From: Campylobacterales bacterium
Lineage (GTDB): Bacteria; Campylobacterota; Campylobacteria; Campylobacterales; QNZT01
Length of the DNA: 34,007 nucleotides
Assembly (NCBI GenBank): GCA_027055005.1
Contig: JALUNR010000101.1
Span: forward strand, 1 to 34,007
Reading direction: 5' to 3'
The stretch's first letter is position 1. The number at the start of each line of letters is the position of its first letter. Made by a program: the position numbers and the translations under genes. Below are positions 16,073 to 31,000 of the stretch, in pieces. The notes beneath the pieces were generated by a model that saw only the letters and a program-made list of their open reading frames with translations, made no database searches and was not told where the DNA came from.

Positions 16073-19000
16073 TTACAATCCTGCTACATGAAGAGTTACA
16101 TCAATATCATTTGTACTATCATGAAGTGTATAATCTCCATTTACTATGGCAGTTGTATCGCTATCATCACCTCCATATTTTGTTCCATTTTTATCTGTAA
16201 ACTCTAACTTACTTGCATCATCACTATCTATGTTTATTGTCAAACTATCATTACTATCTGTTAAATCATGAACCCACTCTCCATCTATAGTGTATTCTGC
16301 ATTACTTCCTCCATCACTTGTATCACTTCCAACATTTAGAGTTAGATTTGTGAAGTCGATTGTTTCTACATTGTTTAGATTTGAGTTAAATCCTAATGCT
16401 GTGTCTGATGCGATATTTGAACCTGTATTTCCAGTTATGGAAACTGTATCACTACCACTTCCACCATCAGTAGTGAAATTACCAACTTTACTAAAATCAA
16501 GAGTAAAGCTATCATCTCCACCAAGTCCATTTATGTTTGATGGTTCATCTCCACTTAAAGTTATGTTGTCATCTGCAGATGAGAGTTCAAGGTTTTCAAA
16601 TTCACTAAGTTTTGACATATCCAAATCCCCACTAATAGCAGTTGAGCCAAATTTCAAGGTATCATTTCCACCTTGATCAATGATATCAGTACTAAACTCA
16701 TCTCTAAAGTTATCAAATTCTGTTTTATCATCAAAAGTTATAGTATCATCTCCAGAAGATAACTTTAAAGTCTCTATATTTGACACATCTATCAAGTTTG
16801 CTGAGTCAATAGTTCCACTATCTGTGATATTTAATGTATCACTATTATCCCCTCCATCTATATCATCATTTGTATCAAGATTTGATATAGATACATTTAC
16901 TGTATCATCTCCAGCTCCTAGATTTACGGTGTCATCTCCGCTATCAAGATTTAGAGTGTCATCACCTGCACTTCCTGTTATGTTTACATCTGAACTGCTA
17001 TCATTTATAGTTACTGTACCTAAAGAACTACTTACATTGCTTAAATCCATAGATGAGTCATTTGCATTTAATGTTAAGTTTCCACTACCATCTACATTTA
17101 TAGTTCCGAGTATGCTATCATCAACCGTCATCGTTCCACTTGAAATGGTCAATGTATTTACATTTGTTAGATTTCCTGTGTAAGTATCCGTTCCACTCCA
17201 GTCAGTATTTATAACACCTCCACTTATAGTTGAAAAATCCATATCAGTAACACTATCAAGATTTGTAACATTGATAGTTCCATTATTTGTTACATTTATC
17301 CCTGAAACTATACTTGCATCAACATCAACATTTACTCCATTGTCAATAGAAATATTTGAATCTCCAAAATCTCCACTAAAAGTAGAATCTCCTGTAAATT
17401 TTATAGTTTCATTTGATGTATTTGTTAAAGCTATATTTGAAAAATCAACATTTGAGTTACTATCAATTTCTACAACAATACTTCCATCACCATCAACATT
17501 TCTATTTCCTAATATATCATCTGATACTGTAAAGGTATTTGAACTAATAGTAAGTGTAGATGAACCCAAATCTCCAGTAAAACTAAGATCACTATCACTA
17601 AAAGCTTGGATTGTTCCTCCTGATATATTTGATAAATCAGTTGAAGATTCTAGTGAAGTAATTTTTACAGTTCCACTGTTTGTAACATGGCATCCATCTA
17701 TGATAGAAGCTGTTGTTTGCATCGTAACTGAATTATCTACAAGTATATTGCCTGTATTACTAAAATCTCCACTAAAAGTAGAATCTCCTGTAAACTCTAC
17801 ACTCTCATCACTTGCACCAACAGTTATACTTGATAAATCTATACTAGAATCAGAGTTTATAGTAACTTTTATTTTTCCATCACCACTAACACTCTTGCCA
17901 TTCACAATAGTATCAGCTATTATTAACTCTCCTGATGCAACATCTACTGAGGAAAATTTATCTAAACTACCACTAAAAGTATTGTTTGCTGTAAATTTAG
18001 CTATATTTGTTCCTGTTGTTTGGATATTTGAAAAATCATCACTAGAATCACTATCTATAACAACTGTTGTACTTCCACCTCCTGTTATATCATGAGAATT
18101 TGATATATCATCACTAACAGTAAGTCTTTTGCCACTAAATACTTCTATTTCATCTATATCATCAAAAGTTCCTGTAAAATTAGAATTTTCTCTAAACTCT
18201 AACTTAGCAGTTCCAGTTATACCACTAAGTATGCTATAATCTTGATTTGAATCACTATTGATTTGTACTGTTATATTTCCTGCTCCACTAGATGTTGTAC
18301 TATTTAAAACTCCCTCTGTGATAGTTAGTGTTCCACTATCTATCTCTAAAGAATCCATTGTTGAGACATTTCCACTTGTCATATCTATATCACTATTAAA
18401 AATAGCTTTATTAGCACCTCCCGTTGTATTTATATTTGAAAGATCTACATTATCATTTGAAACTTTTACAACTATACTTCCATCACCATCTATAGTTTTA
18501 CCATTTGTTTGAGCATCAGTAAATGTAGCTACATAACCACTATTTACAGTTATACTCTCTATATTTGAGATTGTTATACCACTTAAATCTAAATTTCCAT
18601 TAATAACTAATTTATCACTATCATTTCCTCCATCTATGGAACTAGGCAATGTATCTATAGTAATAACATCATTTCCACCATTACTAACTACTGCATCACT
18701 TCCTCCATCTATGTTGATATTATCTACTGCATTTGTTGTTGTTATAGTATCATTTCCACTCCCATCATTTATAGTCACATCACCACTAAATCCACTCACA
18801 TCTATACTACTTGCATCTATAGTTGCATCACCATCACTCAAGTTTATAGTAACATTTCCACTTCCTTTTAAAGTTATATTTGATAAATCTTGTGCATTAA
18901 AAGCATTTACAACAAGTGAACTACTATCATCAATAGTTAAAGTTTTACCTGTAATTTTATTTGCATCAAGTGTTAGAGTACCACCTGTAATATTTATACC

Positions 19001-22000
19001 ATTTATTCCTCCTAAATCATCACTTGAATCTAGTGTTAAACTAGAAGCTACGACCATTATAAGTCCACCTACCAAAGTAGAAGTTATATTTGCATAGTTA
19101 TTATTTCCACTACTTCCTGCATCAAAAGTTACTTTTCCACTACCAGAAAAATTTATCGTTTGATTGTTTAGTTGAGCATTAGCCATAGTTACAGTTTTAT
19201 TAGTTTTTATAGCCTCTATACTTGTTAGAGTAGTATTACTAAGATCCATATCAGCTAAAATTTCAAGAGTATCATTTCCTCCACTTGCATCTATAACTCC
19301 CATATCAGAAGCTATTTTTATAGTATTATCACCACTATTTCCTGTAATATCTAAAGATGAAGATATCGCACTTACATCCACTCCAGTATTTGCACTACCA
19401 TCAAGAACTATACTTTCTACATTTGTTGTATTTTGATTTAAGACAAGTATTTCATCATCAGTACTACTTGTAAAATGAATAGTATCATTTCCTCCACCAG
19501 CATCTAGGGTTGATACTTCACTAAAAGCACTATTTGATGAAATATTTATTGTATCATCATTACTGCTTAAAGTAAAACTTTCTATATTTTTTAAGATATC
19601 AGTATTTGAGCCATCAGTTATACTATCACTACCACTATTGAGTGTTAGAGTTAAAGCATCTTCACTACTATAATCACCCCTGTCATCTCCACCGGCTCCA
19701 TCTAGTTCAAAACCACTAACTCCACCAACAAAAGTATCATTATTATTTGAACCAATCGCTTTTTCAAAATCTATGATTTTATCATTTCCATCTCCTGATG
19801 CACTCTGATCATTCATATTTATTGTTATGGCATTTTCAGAATTTATAAATGAAACTGTATCTGTTCCACCCTCACCTTTTAGGGTATTTGATAAACTATT
19901 TCCTTCTATTATATCATCTCCACCACTTCCAATAACATGTTCAATATTAGATATACTATCACTACCTTCTCCCGTAGCAGTTCCTTCTTTTAAAGAAATA
20001 TTTACACTACTAGCACTACTATAATCAACCCAATCATCACTACCACTTCCTCCATCTATAACATCATCACCAGCACCACCTATTAAAGTATCACTATCAG
20101 CACCACCACTTAGATTGTCATTGCCATCTCCACCTGTTAATGTATCATTACCAGCATTTCCGACTAATGTATTAGAGTTTGTATCACCAGTTAAACTATC
20201 ATCTGTTGAAGTTCCTAGTATATTTTCTATTGATTTTAATTTATCAGTTCCATCTATATTGACTGTTACTTCATTGTTCCCATCAAGAGTTAGGTTTAGT
20301 GATGTTGACTGGTCACTATAATCAACTGTATCACTTCCATCTCCTCCAACCATACTATCATCACCACTTCCACCTAAAAAGTAGTCATTATTTGCACCAC
20401 CTTCTAGGTAGTCATTGTTATCACCACCCAAAAGAGAATCACTTCCATCACCACCCAAAAGGCTGTCATCTCCACCATATCCATAGATAGTATCATTTCC
20501 ACTATCTCCTTTTATAGTATTTGCATTTGATTCACCTTTTAGTATATCTTCATAAGTAGATCCAGTTAAGTTTTCAAATCCACTAATAGTATCAGTTCCA
20601 CTACCCCCTGTATTTTGAGCAGTAGTTGTACCTAAATCGATACTAACACCACTAGTTGCAGATAGATACTCTATCGTATCATTATCAGCTCCACCACTTA
20701 AACTATCATCTCCTAAACCACCATCTATAGTATCATTTCCACTATCTCCAGTGATTGTATCATCACCTTTTCCTCCTAAGATACTATCAATACCATCATT
20801 TCCTGTTAAGATATTTACACCATCATCACCTTTAATAAAATCACTTTGATTTGTTCCTACAACATTTTCAAACCCACTAACAATATCAGTTTCATCTCCT
20901 ATTACAACTGAGTTTTGTACTAAATCTGCACTTATTCCACTATCAGTTCTTGCATGATAGTCAACTGTATCATTCCCACCTTCTCCATAGAGTGCATCAT
21001 CACCTTTTCCACCTGTTATAGTGTCATTTCCTAAACCACCTTTTATAGTATTTACAACATCACTACCGATTATAATATCATCATTTTGACTTCCAAAAAC
21101 ATTTTCTATATTTTTTACTGTTTCACTATTGCCAAATCCATCATTAGAAGAATTTTCATTACTTAAATCAACATTTATGCCATTATCTGTTGTACCATAA
21201 TCAATAGTATCTGATTCTACATTTTCACTTCCACCACTACCAGAACCATCATAATAATCTATACCTTTTCCAGCATAAAAATAATCATCATTTGCACCAC
21301 CTAGCAAACTATCATCACCATCTCCACCAGTTAAAGTATCATCACCATCTCCACCATCTATGGTATCATTTCCACTACCACCATCTATAGTATCTATATC
21401 TCCTCCACCATTAATAATATCATTTCCAGCTTCTCCATAAAGTTTATCTTGATTGTTTTGTCCCTCTATATTATCATTACCATCTCCACCATATATTGTA
21501 TCATTTCCATCATGACCATAAAGATAGTTATTATTTCCATCTCCAGTTATAGTATCATTATAGGTACTTCCATATATATTTTCTATACTTACAAGTGTAT
21601 CGGTATTGCCATTTCCATCATCTGTGGCTTTTCCACTTGCTAAACTAACCTCAACTGCATGAGATGACCCCGAATAATAACTAACCCAATCATTTCCAGC
21701 ACCACCATCTAAGTAGTCATCTCCACTATATCCATATAAATTATCATTATCAGCTCCACCATAAAGAGTATCATTTCCTCCAAATCCAAATATAGCATCA
21801 TTTCCACCATTTCCCCAGATAGTATTTACCTCATTACCTTGGTCATGTGTATATATACTATCTGCATAATCAGAGCCATTTATATTTTGAAAATTTGCAA
21901 TATTACTATAATTAGTAGCAGAACCTCCTATTGTAAGTTTTGAGTTTTCTAGTCTTGTGGATGTTGTTGCAGAACTTAAATCTAATGTATTTGTACCACT

Positions 22001-25000
22001 TTCACCATCTATAAAATCACTACCTAGTGATATAGTTATAGTATCATCTCCACTTCCAGCTTTTATACTGTTTTCATTATCATCACCTTTTAGGGTATCT
22101 GCATTATTTGATCCTAGTATATTTTCTATATTTGATATATCTGTTTCACTATTTCCATATCCATCATTTTTTACTTTTTCATTACCACTACTATTATCTG
22201 CACCTAAATCAACTATAACTCCTGTGGTAGTATCTACATCACTAAAACTTATATAATCTTCATCTCCTCCACCATCATATATATCAACTCCTTTTCCACC
22301 AAATAAAGTATCATTACTATCACCTCCACTAAGAGTATCATTTCCATCATCTCCATATATCGTATCAGATCCTGTACTTCCATCTAAGCTATCAGCTCCA
22401 CCATTTCCATATATAGTATCATCTCCACCATCTCCCCAAATGGTATTTATATTATCATCTCCCTTTAAAGTATCTGCATAATCTTTTGTACCTTTTATAT
22501 CTTCTATACCAGTAATAACAGTTTCATTGTTTCCATAGTCATCAGTAATAGTAGAGTTTTTAAGATCTACAAAAACACTACTATTATTTGACCAGTAAAA
22601 GCTAAGTAAATCATGAACTCCATCTCCACCATCATACTTATCAACTCCATCTCCACCTTCTAACTCATCATTACCTGCACCACCTTTTAAATAATCATCG
22701 CCTGATAAACCTGATATATAATCATCTCCCCCACTACCATCTAAAGTATTTGCTGTGCTACTCCCATATATTTGGTCTGCATTATTGGTTCCTATGATAT
22801 TTTCTATATTTGTTAAAGTTGTAGTACCTATATCATCTCCTGTTGCAGCACTATTGTAAAGTCTTACATCAACAGCATTTGTAATATCAGCAAATGTTAC
22901 TGTATCCTCACCATCTCCTCCATTTAATTCATCTCCTCCAGCAGTAGCTATAATAGTATCTTTACCAGTATTACCATAAATAGAATTTGTATTATTATCT
23001 CCTTTTAAAGTATCATCAACTTGTGAACCAGTTATATACTCTACATTTGATATAACATCACTTCCACCATATCCATCAGTAGTTATTGTATTATTTGATA
23101 AATCTACATTTACACCATTTCCAGTTGATATTTCACTAAAATCTATAACATCAGCTGTTCCATCCCCACCATCAATAGTATCATTTCCTGCTTGTCCTCT
23201 AATAGTATCATTTCCACTATCCCCATATATAGTATCAGCTCCTATACCACCATATATAGTATCACTAGCTCCTCCTGCATAAAATATATCATCAAAGTTT
23301 CCACTTCCATCATCACTTCCATTAAATCCAAATATCTTGTCTGAATAATTTGTTGCCTTTATGATTTCTAAGTGATCTTTTAAAATATCTTTTCCGTTAT
23401 CTGTTTGTATCTCTCCAAAATTTGTTCCACCATCTGATAAGTTTACAGTTATTGCTGATTCTCTTTCTACATAATTTAATATATCAACTCCACTTCCTCC
23501 ATATATAGTATCATCACCTTTACCACTTTTTATAAAGTCATTTCCATCATTACCATAGATAGTATCATTTCCATCATCTCCATATAAAGTATCAACATCA
23601 TCTCCACCCTCTATAGTATCTGCTCCTGTTCCTCCATTTATAGTATCACTTCCACTACCACCTTGTAGATAATCACTTCCCTCTCTACCATCTATAGTAT
23701 CTGCCCCATTAGCTCCAACAAGTGTATTATCCAAAGAATCTCCATATAACTCATCATTTTTTGTAGAACCTATTATAACTTCTATATTTTCTATACTATC
23801 CTCAACTTTATTTCCCCCATTTTGATAACCATCATCACTAGCTTTTTTAAGTCCAAGATCTACATTTATACTATTTGATGCAGATGTAAAATCAAGAGTA
23901 TCAACTCCTACTCCTCCATCAAAACTATCAACTCCCGCTGAACTATATAGGGTATCATTTCCATCACCACCCTCTATTATATTTACTATATTTTGATCTT
24001 CATCACCTTTTAATTTATCAGCCTCTGATGTTCCTCTTAAATTTTCTATATCATAAGTTGTATCTGCTTTACTACTATCACCTAGTTTTTGAATTTGGTT
24101 AGAACTTCGTGAAAGATCAGCATCTATAGCTATACCACTTAAGTGAGAATAATCAGCCCAATCACTTCCACTATCACTCGAGTCATCACCACCATATAAC
24201 TTATCACCACTTAAACCACCTTGTAAAAAATCATCCCCATCTTCTCCCATCAAAGTATCAGCTCCACCTGCACCCCTTAGAGTATCATCATCACCTCCAC
24301 CTTTTAGGATATTTACATTATCATCACCTATGATAGTATCTATTTGAGATGAACCAAAAATATTTTGTATATAACTTATAGTATCTGTTCCCTCTCCTGT
24401 TACAGTTGCTGTTGATATATTTGCTTTTATTCCATTTTCAGATGAGGTATAATCAAGAGTATTATTTCCAGCTCCTCCATCGAGTGTATCATCTCCACTT
24501 CCACCACTTAGGGTATCATCTCCATCTTCTCCATAAATTTTATCACTTCCAGCATTTCCTTTGATAGTATCATTATCTGCACCACCTTTTAGGATATTGT
24601 TATCATCACTCCCTGTTATTGTATCTTTGAAAGATGTTCCAACAACATTTTCTATAGAGCTAATCGTATCAGATTTTCCAAACCCATCATCTGTAACAGT
24701 AGAATTTAAAAGATCAACTATTATATGCTCTGTACTATCTTGTGAAAAATCAACTGTATCACTACCATCTCCTCCTTTTAGAGTATCTGCTCCATCCATA
24801 CCCAAAAAAGTATCATTTCCAGCACCACCATCTAGGATATTTACTCCATCATCGCCTTTTATAACATCATCATTTGATGAACCTATAATATTTTCTATAT
24901 CTACCAATATATCTTTTGTACCTTGCGAGTCTGTTGCACTATCATTTGTTCCACTAAGATCTACATTTATACTAAAAGCATATCCATCATAAGTTGCAGT

Positions 25001-28000
25001 ATCATTATCAGCACCACCATTTATAACATCTGCACCAGCTTCACCTTTTAAAAGATCATTTCCACTTCCTCCATATATAGTATCTTCACCTTCTCCACTC
25101 TCAATAGTATCATCTCCATTAAAACCATAGATAATATTTTTTGATATATTACCTGTAACTATATCTTTTTGACTTCCACCTTTATATACCTCTATACTAG
25201 AAATGGTATCTTGTTCACCTCCATCTATTTGAACTTTTCCAGTACTAAAATTTGCCTGTATTATCTTATCTATATCTGTATAGTCTATAGTGTCACTGCC
25301 ACTTCCTCCATCTATACTATCATCTCCCAAACCACCTTTAAAGGTATCATCTCCAGTTCCACCGATTAAGGTATCATTTCCATCACCACCATCAAAAGTA
25401 TCATTATCAGCTCCACCATTTAAAATATTTTTTTCACTATTTCCAACTATACTATCTGCTAAATCACTTCCTATAATATTTTCTATATTTAGTATAATAT
25501 CATCTGAGTACTCATCATTTATATGTTGTGCATCAGTTTTTGTTAAATCTACTACTATCCCATGTGAGTTAAAAGTACTATAATCTATAGTATCACTGCC
25601 ATCACTCCCATCAATAGTATCATTTCCAGCACCACCAATAATAGTATCATCACCACTTCCAGCATCTATACTATCTGCTTCATCTCCAGCATCTATAAAA
25701 TCATCACCACCATTTGCTATGATTGTATTTTTTCCTGCATCTCCTGTTAGTGAATCATCCTTTGTACTTCCATATATATTTTCTATATCATATAAAAAAT
25801 CATTTCCAATACTTCCACCACTTGCAGTTCCATTTTTTAAATCTACTGTAACACTTGATCCCTCCAATGAATAATCAACACTATCCGTGCCACTACCACC
25901 ATAAAGCTTATCTATATCAGCTCCACCGATTAGAGTATCATCACCTGCTTCACCTTTTAAAATATTTTCTCCTGCTCCTCCATAGAGTTTGTCATTATCA
26001 GCTCCACCAAACAAAGTATCACCATCATCACCACCATATAGAGTATCACTACCTAAATCTCCATATAAAATATCTATACCACTATTTCCATATAAACTAT
26101 CAGCTCCATCTCCACCACTAATACTATCATCTCCACTACCACCAGATATCGTATCAACTCCTGCATTTCCTGATAAAGTATTATTTAGAGTATCTCCTGT
26201 TATAGTATCATCTTGATTTGAACCTATGACATTTTCTATATTTTTTATGCTATGGTCATCAGCTCCATCTACTTGTACTGTAACTGAATTTGTTGTATTT
26301 AGGGTTAGATTTACTTTTTTATCTAAAGTAGAGTAATCAATAGTATCATTATCACTTCCACCATCTATCGTATCATCGGTAAAAGAAGTTCCTTTAAAGA
26401 TATCTTCACCAGCTTCACCAAAGATAGTATCACTCTCTCCTCCACCATCTATTGTATCAGCTCCACTTCCTGAGTGAATAATATTTTTATTTGCATCACC
26501 GCTTATTGTGTCATCGTTTGAAGATGCTAAGATATTTTCTATATTTGATAAAGTATCATTTCCATCTCCAGTAGCAGAGTTTGATGATAAATCAACTACT
26601 ACCGATGATGAAGCATGAGCATAACTAACAGTGTCACTACCATCTCCACCATTTATGGTATTATCACTACTATCTCCTTCTATCGTGTCATCAGAAGATG
26701 AGCCTAAAATATCCTCAAAACCTGAGATGATATCATTTCCAACTTTTGTATCTTGTGCAGTTGTTACTTTTAAATTAACTTCTATACCTGTTGAGGCATT
26801 TTCAAAACTTATTGTATCTTTCCCAGCTCCACCATATAGAGTATCATCTCCACTCTCTCCCTCTATCGTATCAACTCCATCTTTTCCCTCTATAATATTG
26901 TCTTGATTATTCCCTCTTAAAGTATCATCTCCACTAGTTCCTATGATATTTTCTATATTTTTTATCTTATCACTAGAAGAAGTATCCAAGATTAGAGTAG
27001 ATTCACCATCATCATCTGCCAAATCTAGTTCTATATGGTGAGTATTATCTAATATACTATAATCTACTGTATCACTTCCACTTCCTCCATCTATCGTATC
27101 ATCTCCATCATCAGATGCAGTAGCTTTTATAACATCATCTCCACTTCCACCATCTATAATATCATTTCCACTATCTCCATAAAGAGTATCATTATTTGCA
27201 TCACCATGAAGTGTATCCCCATCATCTCCACCATATAGAGTATCATCTGCATTTCCACCATATAGAGTATCAACTCCTGCTGCACCACTTATAGTATCTT
27301 TACCTCCTCTTCCATCTAAAAAGTTAGCTGATGAATTACCTGTGATGTTATCATCCTCAGTATTAGAGCCAATAATATTTTCTATACCATATAATTTATC
27401 ACTACCTTGATCATCACTGGTTGCACTCCCTTCACTATTACCATCACCTAAATTTATAGTCATAGATTTTAGAGCTTGTGAATAATCAACTGTATCATTT
27501 CCACTATCACTACTCTCATCTCCGCCATAGAGTTTATCATCTCCTCTACCACCTTTTAGAGTATCATCTCCTGCTTCTCCTCTTAGTATGTCCTCTCCAT
27601 CATCACCACTTAAAAAGTCATTATCTCCTCCACCATATATTTCATCATTATTTTCATTTCCATATATAGTATCAGCTCCATTGTCACCTTTTAAGAGGTC
27701 ATTTCCACTTCCTCCATATAGTTTATCACTTCCATCTCCACCTTCAAGAGTATCTTCATTTAATTCACCTTTTAAAGTATCATCCCCATTACCACCTAAA
27801 AATATATTTTTATTATCATCACCACTTATATTGTCATTTACGGTACTTCCGATAATATCTTCAATATTTTTTATTTTATGATTATTATTATTTATAGTTA
27901 CATCTACTAAACTTGAACCATCAAGATCTACTAAAACACCATCATTTAAAGCAGAATAATCAATCTTATCACTACTTCCATCTCCACCATCTATCTCATC

Positions 28001-31000
28001 ACCACTAAATTCACTACCATTAAAAAGATCATTATCATCACCTCCAAAAAGCTTATCAGAACCTGCTTTTCCATCTATCGTATCACTTCCAACACCACCT
28101 ATGATAGAGTTTGCATCTGAACTTCCTGTTAAAATATCTGCATTTGAAGAACCTAAGATATTTTCAATATTTTGTAGAGTATCACTTCCATCTCCAGTAG
28201 CAGTGCTGGATGAAAGATCTACTGTTACTGAAGAGTTTGAGTGTTCATAACTTACAAAGTCACTTCCACCACTTCCATTGATTGTATTATCACTACTATC
28301 ACCTTCTATCGTGTCATCAAAAGATGATCCTATAATATTTTGAAAGTTTTTTATAGTGTCATTTCCTACATTTGTATCTTGAGAAGATGTTTGTTTTAGA
28401 TTAACTTTTATATTTACTGTTGCATTTTCAAAACTAACAGTATTTACTCCACTTCCTCCATCAAGATAATCATCTCCATCTCCTCCCTCTATCGTATCAT
28501 CTCCTGCATTTGCTTTAAGAGTATTTGCACTTGCATCACCCCTAATCGTATCATTTGCGGTTCCACCATTAACATTTTCAATATTTTTTATAGTATCATT
28601 ATTACCATTGTCATTGTTAGTATCATTTGCAATTATTGCTGTTGCATCGTTTTCTCCATCAAGTGTTAGAGCTAGAGTATCACTAAGTGTAGAATAATCA
28701 GCAGTATCAATTCCTTCACCCCCATCAAGAATATCACTACCATTTCTTCCTAAAAGTGTATCATCTCCTTTATTTCCAAAGATGCTGTTTGAACTATCAC
28801 TACCAATTAAAGTATCGTTATATTCAGAACCTATTATATTTTCTATATTTGTTATAGTATCTGTTCCCTCTGCTGCACTTATTGATTGAGCATCAGTTTT
28901 GGAAAGATCAACTGTTACATAATTTGCTGATGATGAAAAATCAACACTATCTATACCAGTTCCTCCATCTATGGAGTCATCACCCCCTTCACCTCTTAGA
29001 GTATCATTATCAGCTCCACCTTTTAGAGTATCATTATCAGCTCCACCTTTTAAAAAATCATCTCCACTTCCACCATCAAGATAATCATTGTTAGCCTCTC
29101 CATCAAGTGTATCATTTCCTGCATTTCCAAGTAAAGTATTTCTATTTAAATCACCACTAATTACATCTTTTACGGTACTACCCGTAATATTTTCAATATT
29201 TCTTATATTGTCATCATTACCACTACTGATACTAACTGTTGTAGTTGTACTTGTATCTAAATCAACATTTATACCTGATGTTAAAGCACTATAATCAGCA
29301 GTATCATTATCAGCTCCTCCATCAAAGAAATCACTTCCGTCACTATCATGAGAGACAAAAACATCATCATTTTCTCCACCATAGAGTGAATCATCTGCAT
29401 TTCCACCATCAAGAGTATCATTTCCTACTTGTCCCCAAATAGTATTGTTAAGATTATTCCCAGTGATAGTGTCAGCATCAGTATTTGAACCTTTTATATT
29501 TTCTATATTTGTTAATTTATCAGTTGTAGAACCTATTGTCACCGAGGTTTGTGCTCCATCATCAGCTAAAGTAAGATTTACTGCACTCTCAGATGAAAAA
29601 TCAACCAAATCTATACCAGCACCACCATTTATTGTATCATCTCCACCAAGTCCAGATATAGTATCATTTCCATTACCTGCATCTATGATATTTTTATTAT
29701 CATCTCCTATTAGAGTATCATTGTGGGTTGAGCCTATAAGATTTGATATATTTTTTAAAGTATCTGTTCCTGCTCCAACTGTATTTTGAGCTGTTGTTGT
29801 TCTAAGATCTACAATAACACTATTTGCATCACTATAATCAGCAGTATTTTCCCCAGCTTCTCCATCGAGATAATCATCTCCTGTTCCACCATTTAAAGTA
29901 TCATTATCACTACCACCATATAAAGTATCATCATTTGCTCCACCTTTTAGAGTATCATTTCCTGCATTTCCCCAAATAGTATTTATACTTCCATCACCTG
30001 TAATAGTATCTTCTACACTTCCACCTTTGAAATTTTCTATATTTTTTAAAGTATCACTATCTCCATTTTCTATAGTTACTGTTGCATCATTGTCACTATC
30101 AAGCGTAACACTTATCTTTTCACTTATAGCACTATAATCAGCGGTATCACTATCAGCCCCTCCATCAAATATATCACTCCCATCACTTGCTGATGAGGCT
30201 TTTAGTATATCATTGCCATCACCACCAAAAAGAGTATCAACTCCACCTTTTCCTTCTAACAAATCATTTCCACCATCACCAAAAATAGTATTTGCAGTAT
30301 CATTCCCAGTTAAGGTATCATTATAATCATTTGTTCCTAATATGTTTTCTATATTTAAAAGAGTATCACTTCCTTCTCCACCACCTATATTTTGAGCACC
30401 ACTAACAGACAAATCAACTGTAACTTTATTTGTAGCAGTAGAGTAATCAACGATATCAATACCAACTCCTCCGTCAAGATAATCATCTCCAGCATTTCCA
30501 CTTAAAGTATCAACTCCTTTTTGTCCTAAAAGTGTATCATTTCCACTACCACCTTTTAAAATATCATCTCCATCAAAACCTTCTAGTTTGTTGTTTGCAT
30601 CATCTCCTACAATACTGTCATTTTGGTTTGAGCCTTTGATATTTTCTATATTTTTTATCTTATCAACTGTTCCATCACTTACAGTTATATCTGCATAGTT
30701 TTCTTTATTTAAAGTCAGACTTATAGCTGAAGTTGTAGAGGTATAATCAATCGTATCAATTCCTCCTTCTCCATCATAAGTATCATTTCCATCATTGTTT
30801 ACTTCTTTTAAAGTATCATCACCACTTCCAGCTTGGATGATATTTGCATTGTTATCTCCTTGCAAAATATCATCATAAGAAGAGCCTATTATATTTTCAA
30901 AGTTATTTAAAGTATCATTTCCATCTCCAGTAGATAAGTTAGAAGAAAGATTTACATTTACTGCATTTGCATTTGCATAAGAAATAGTATCACTTCCTCC

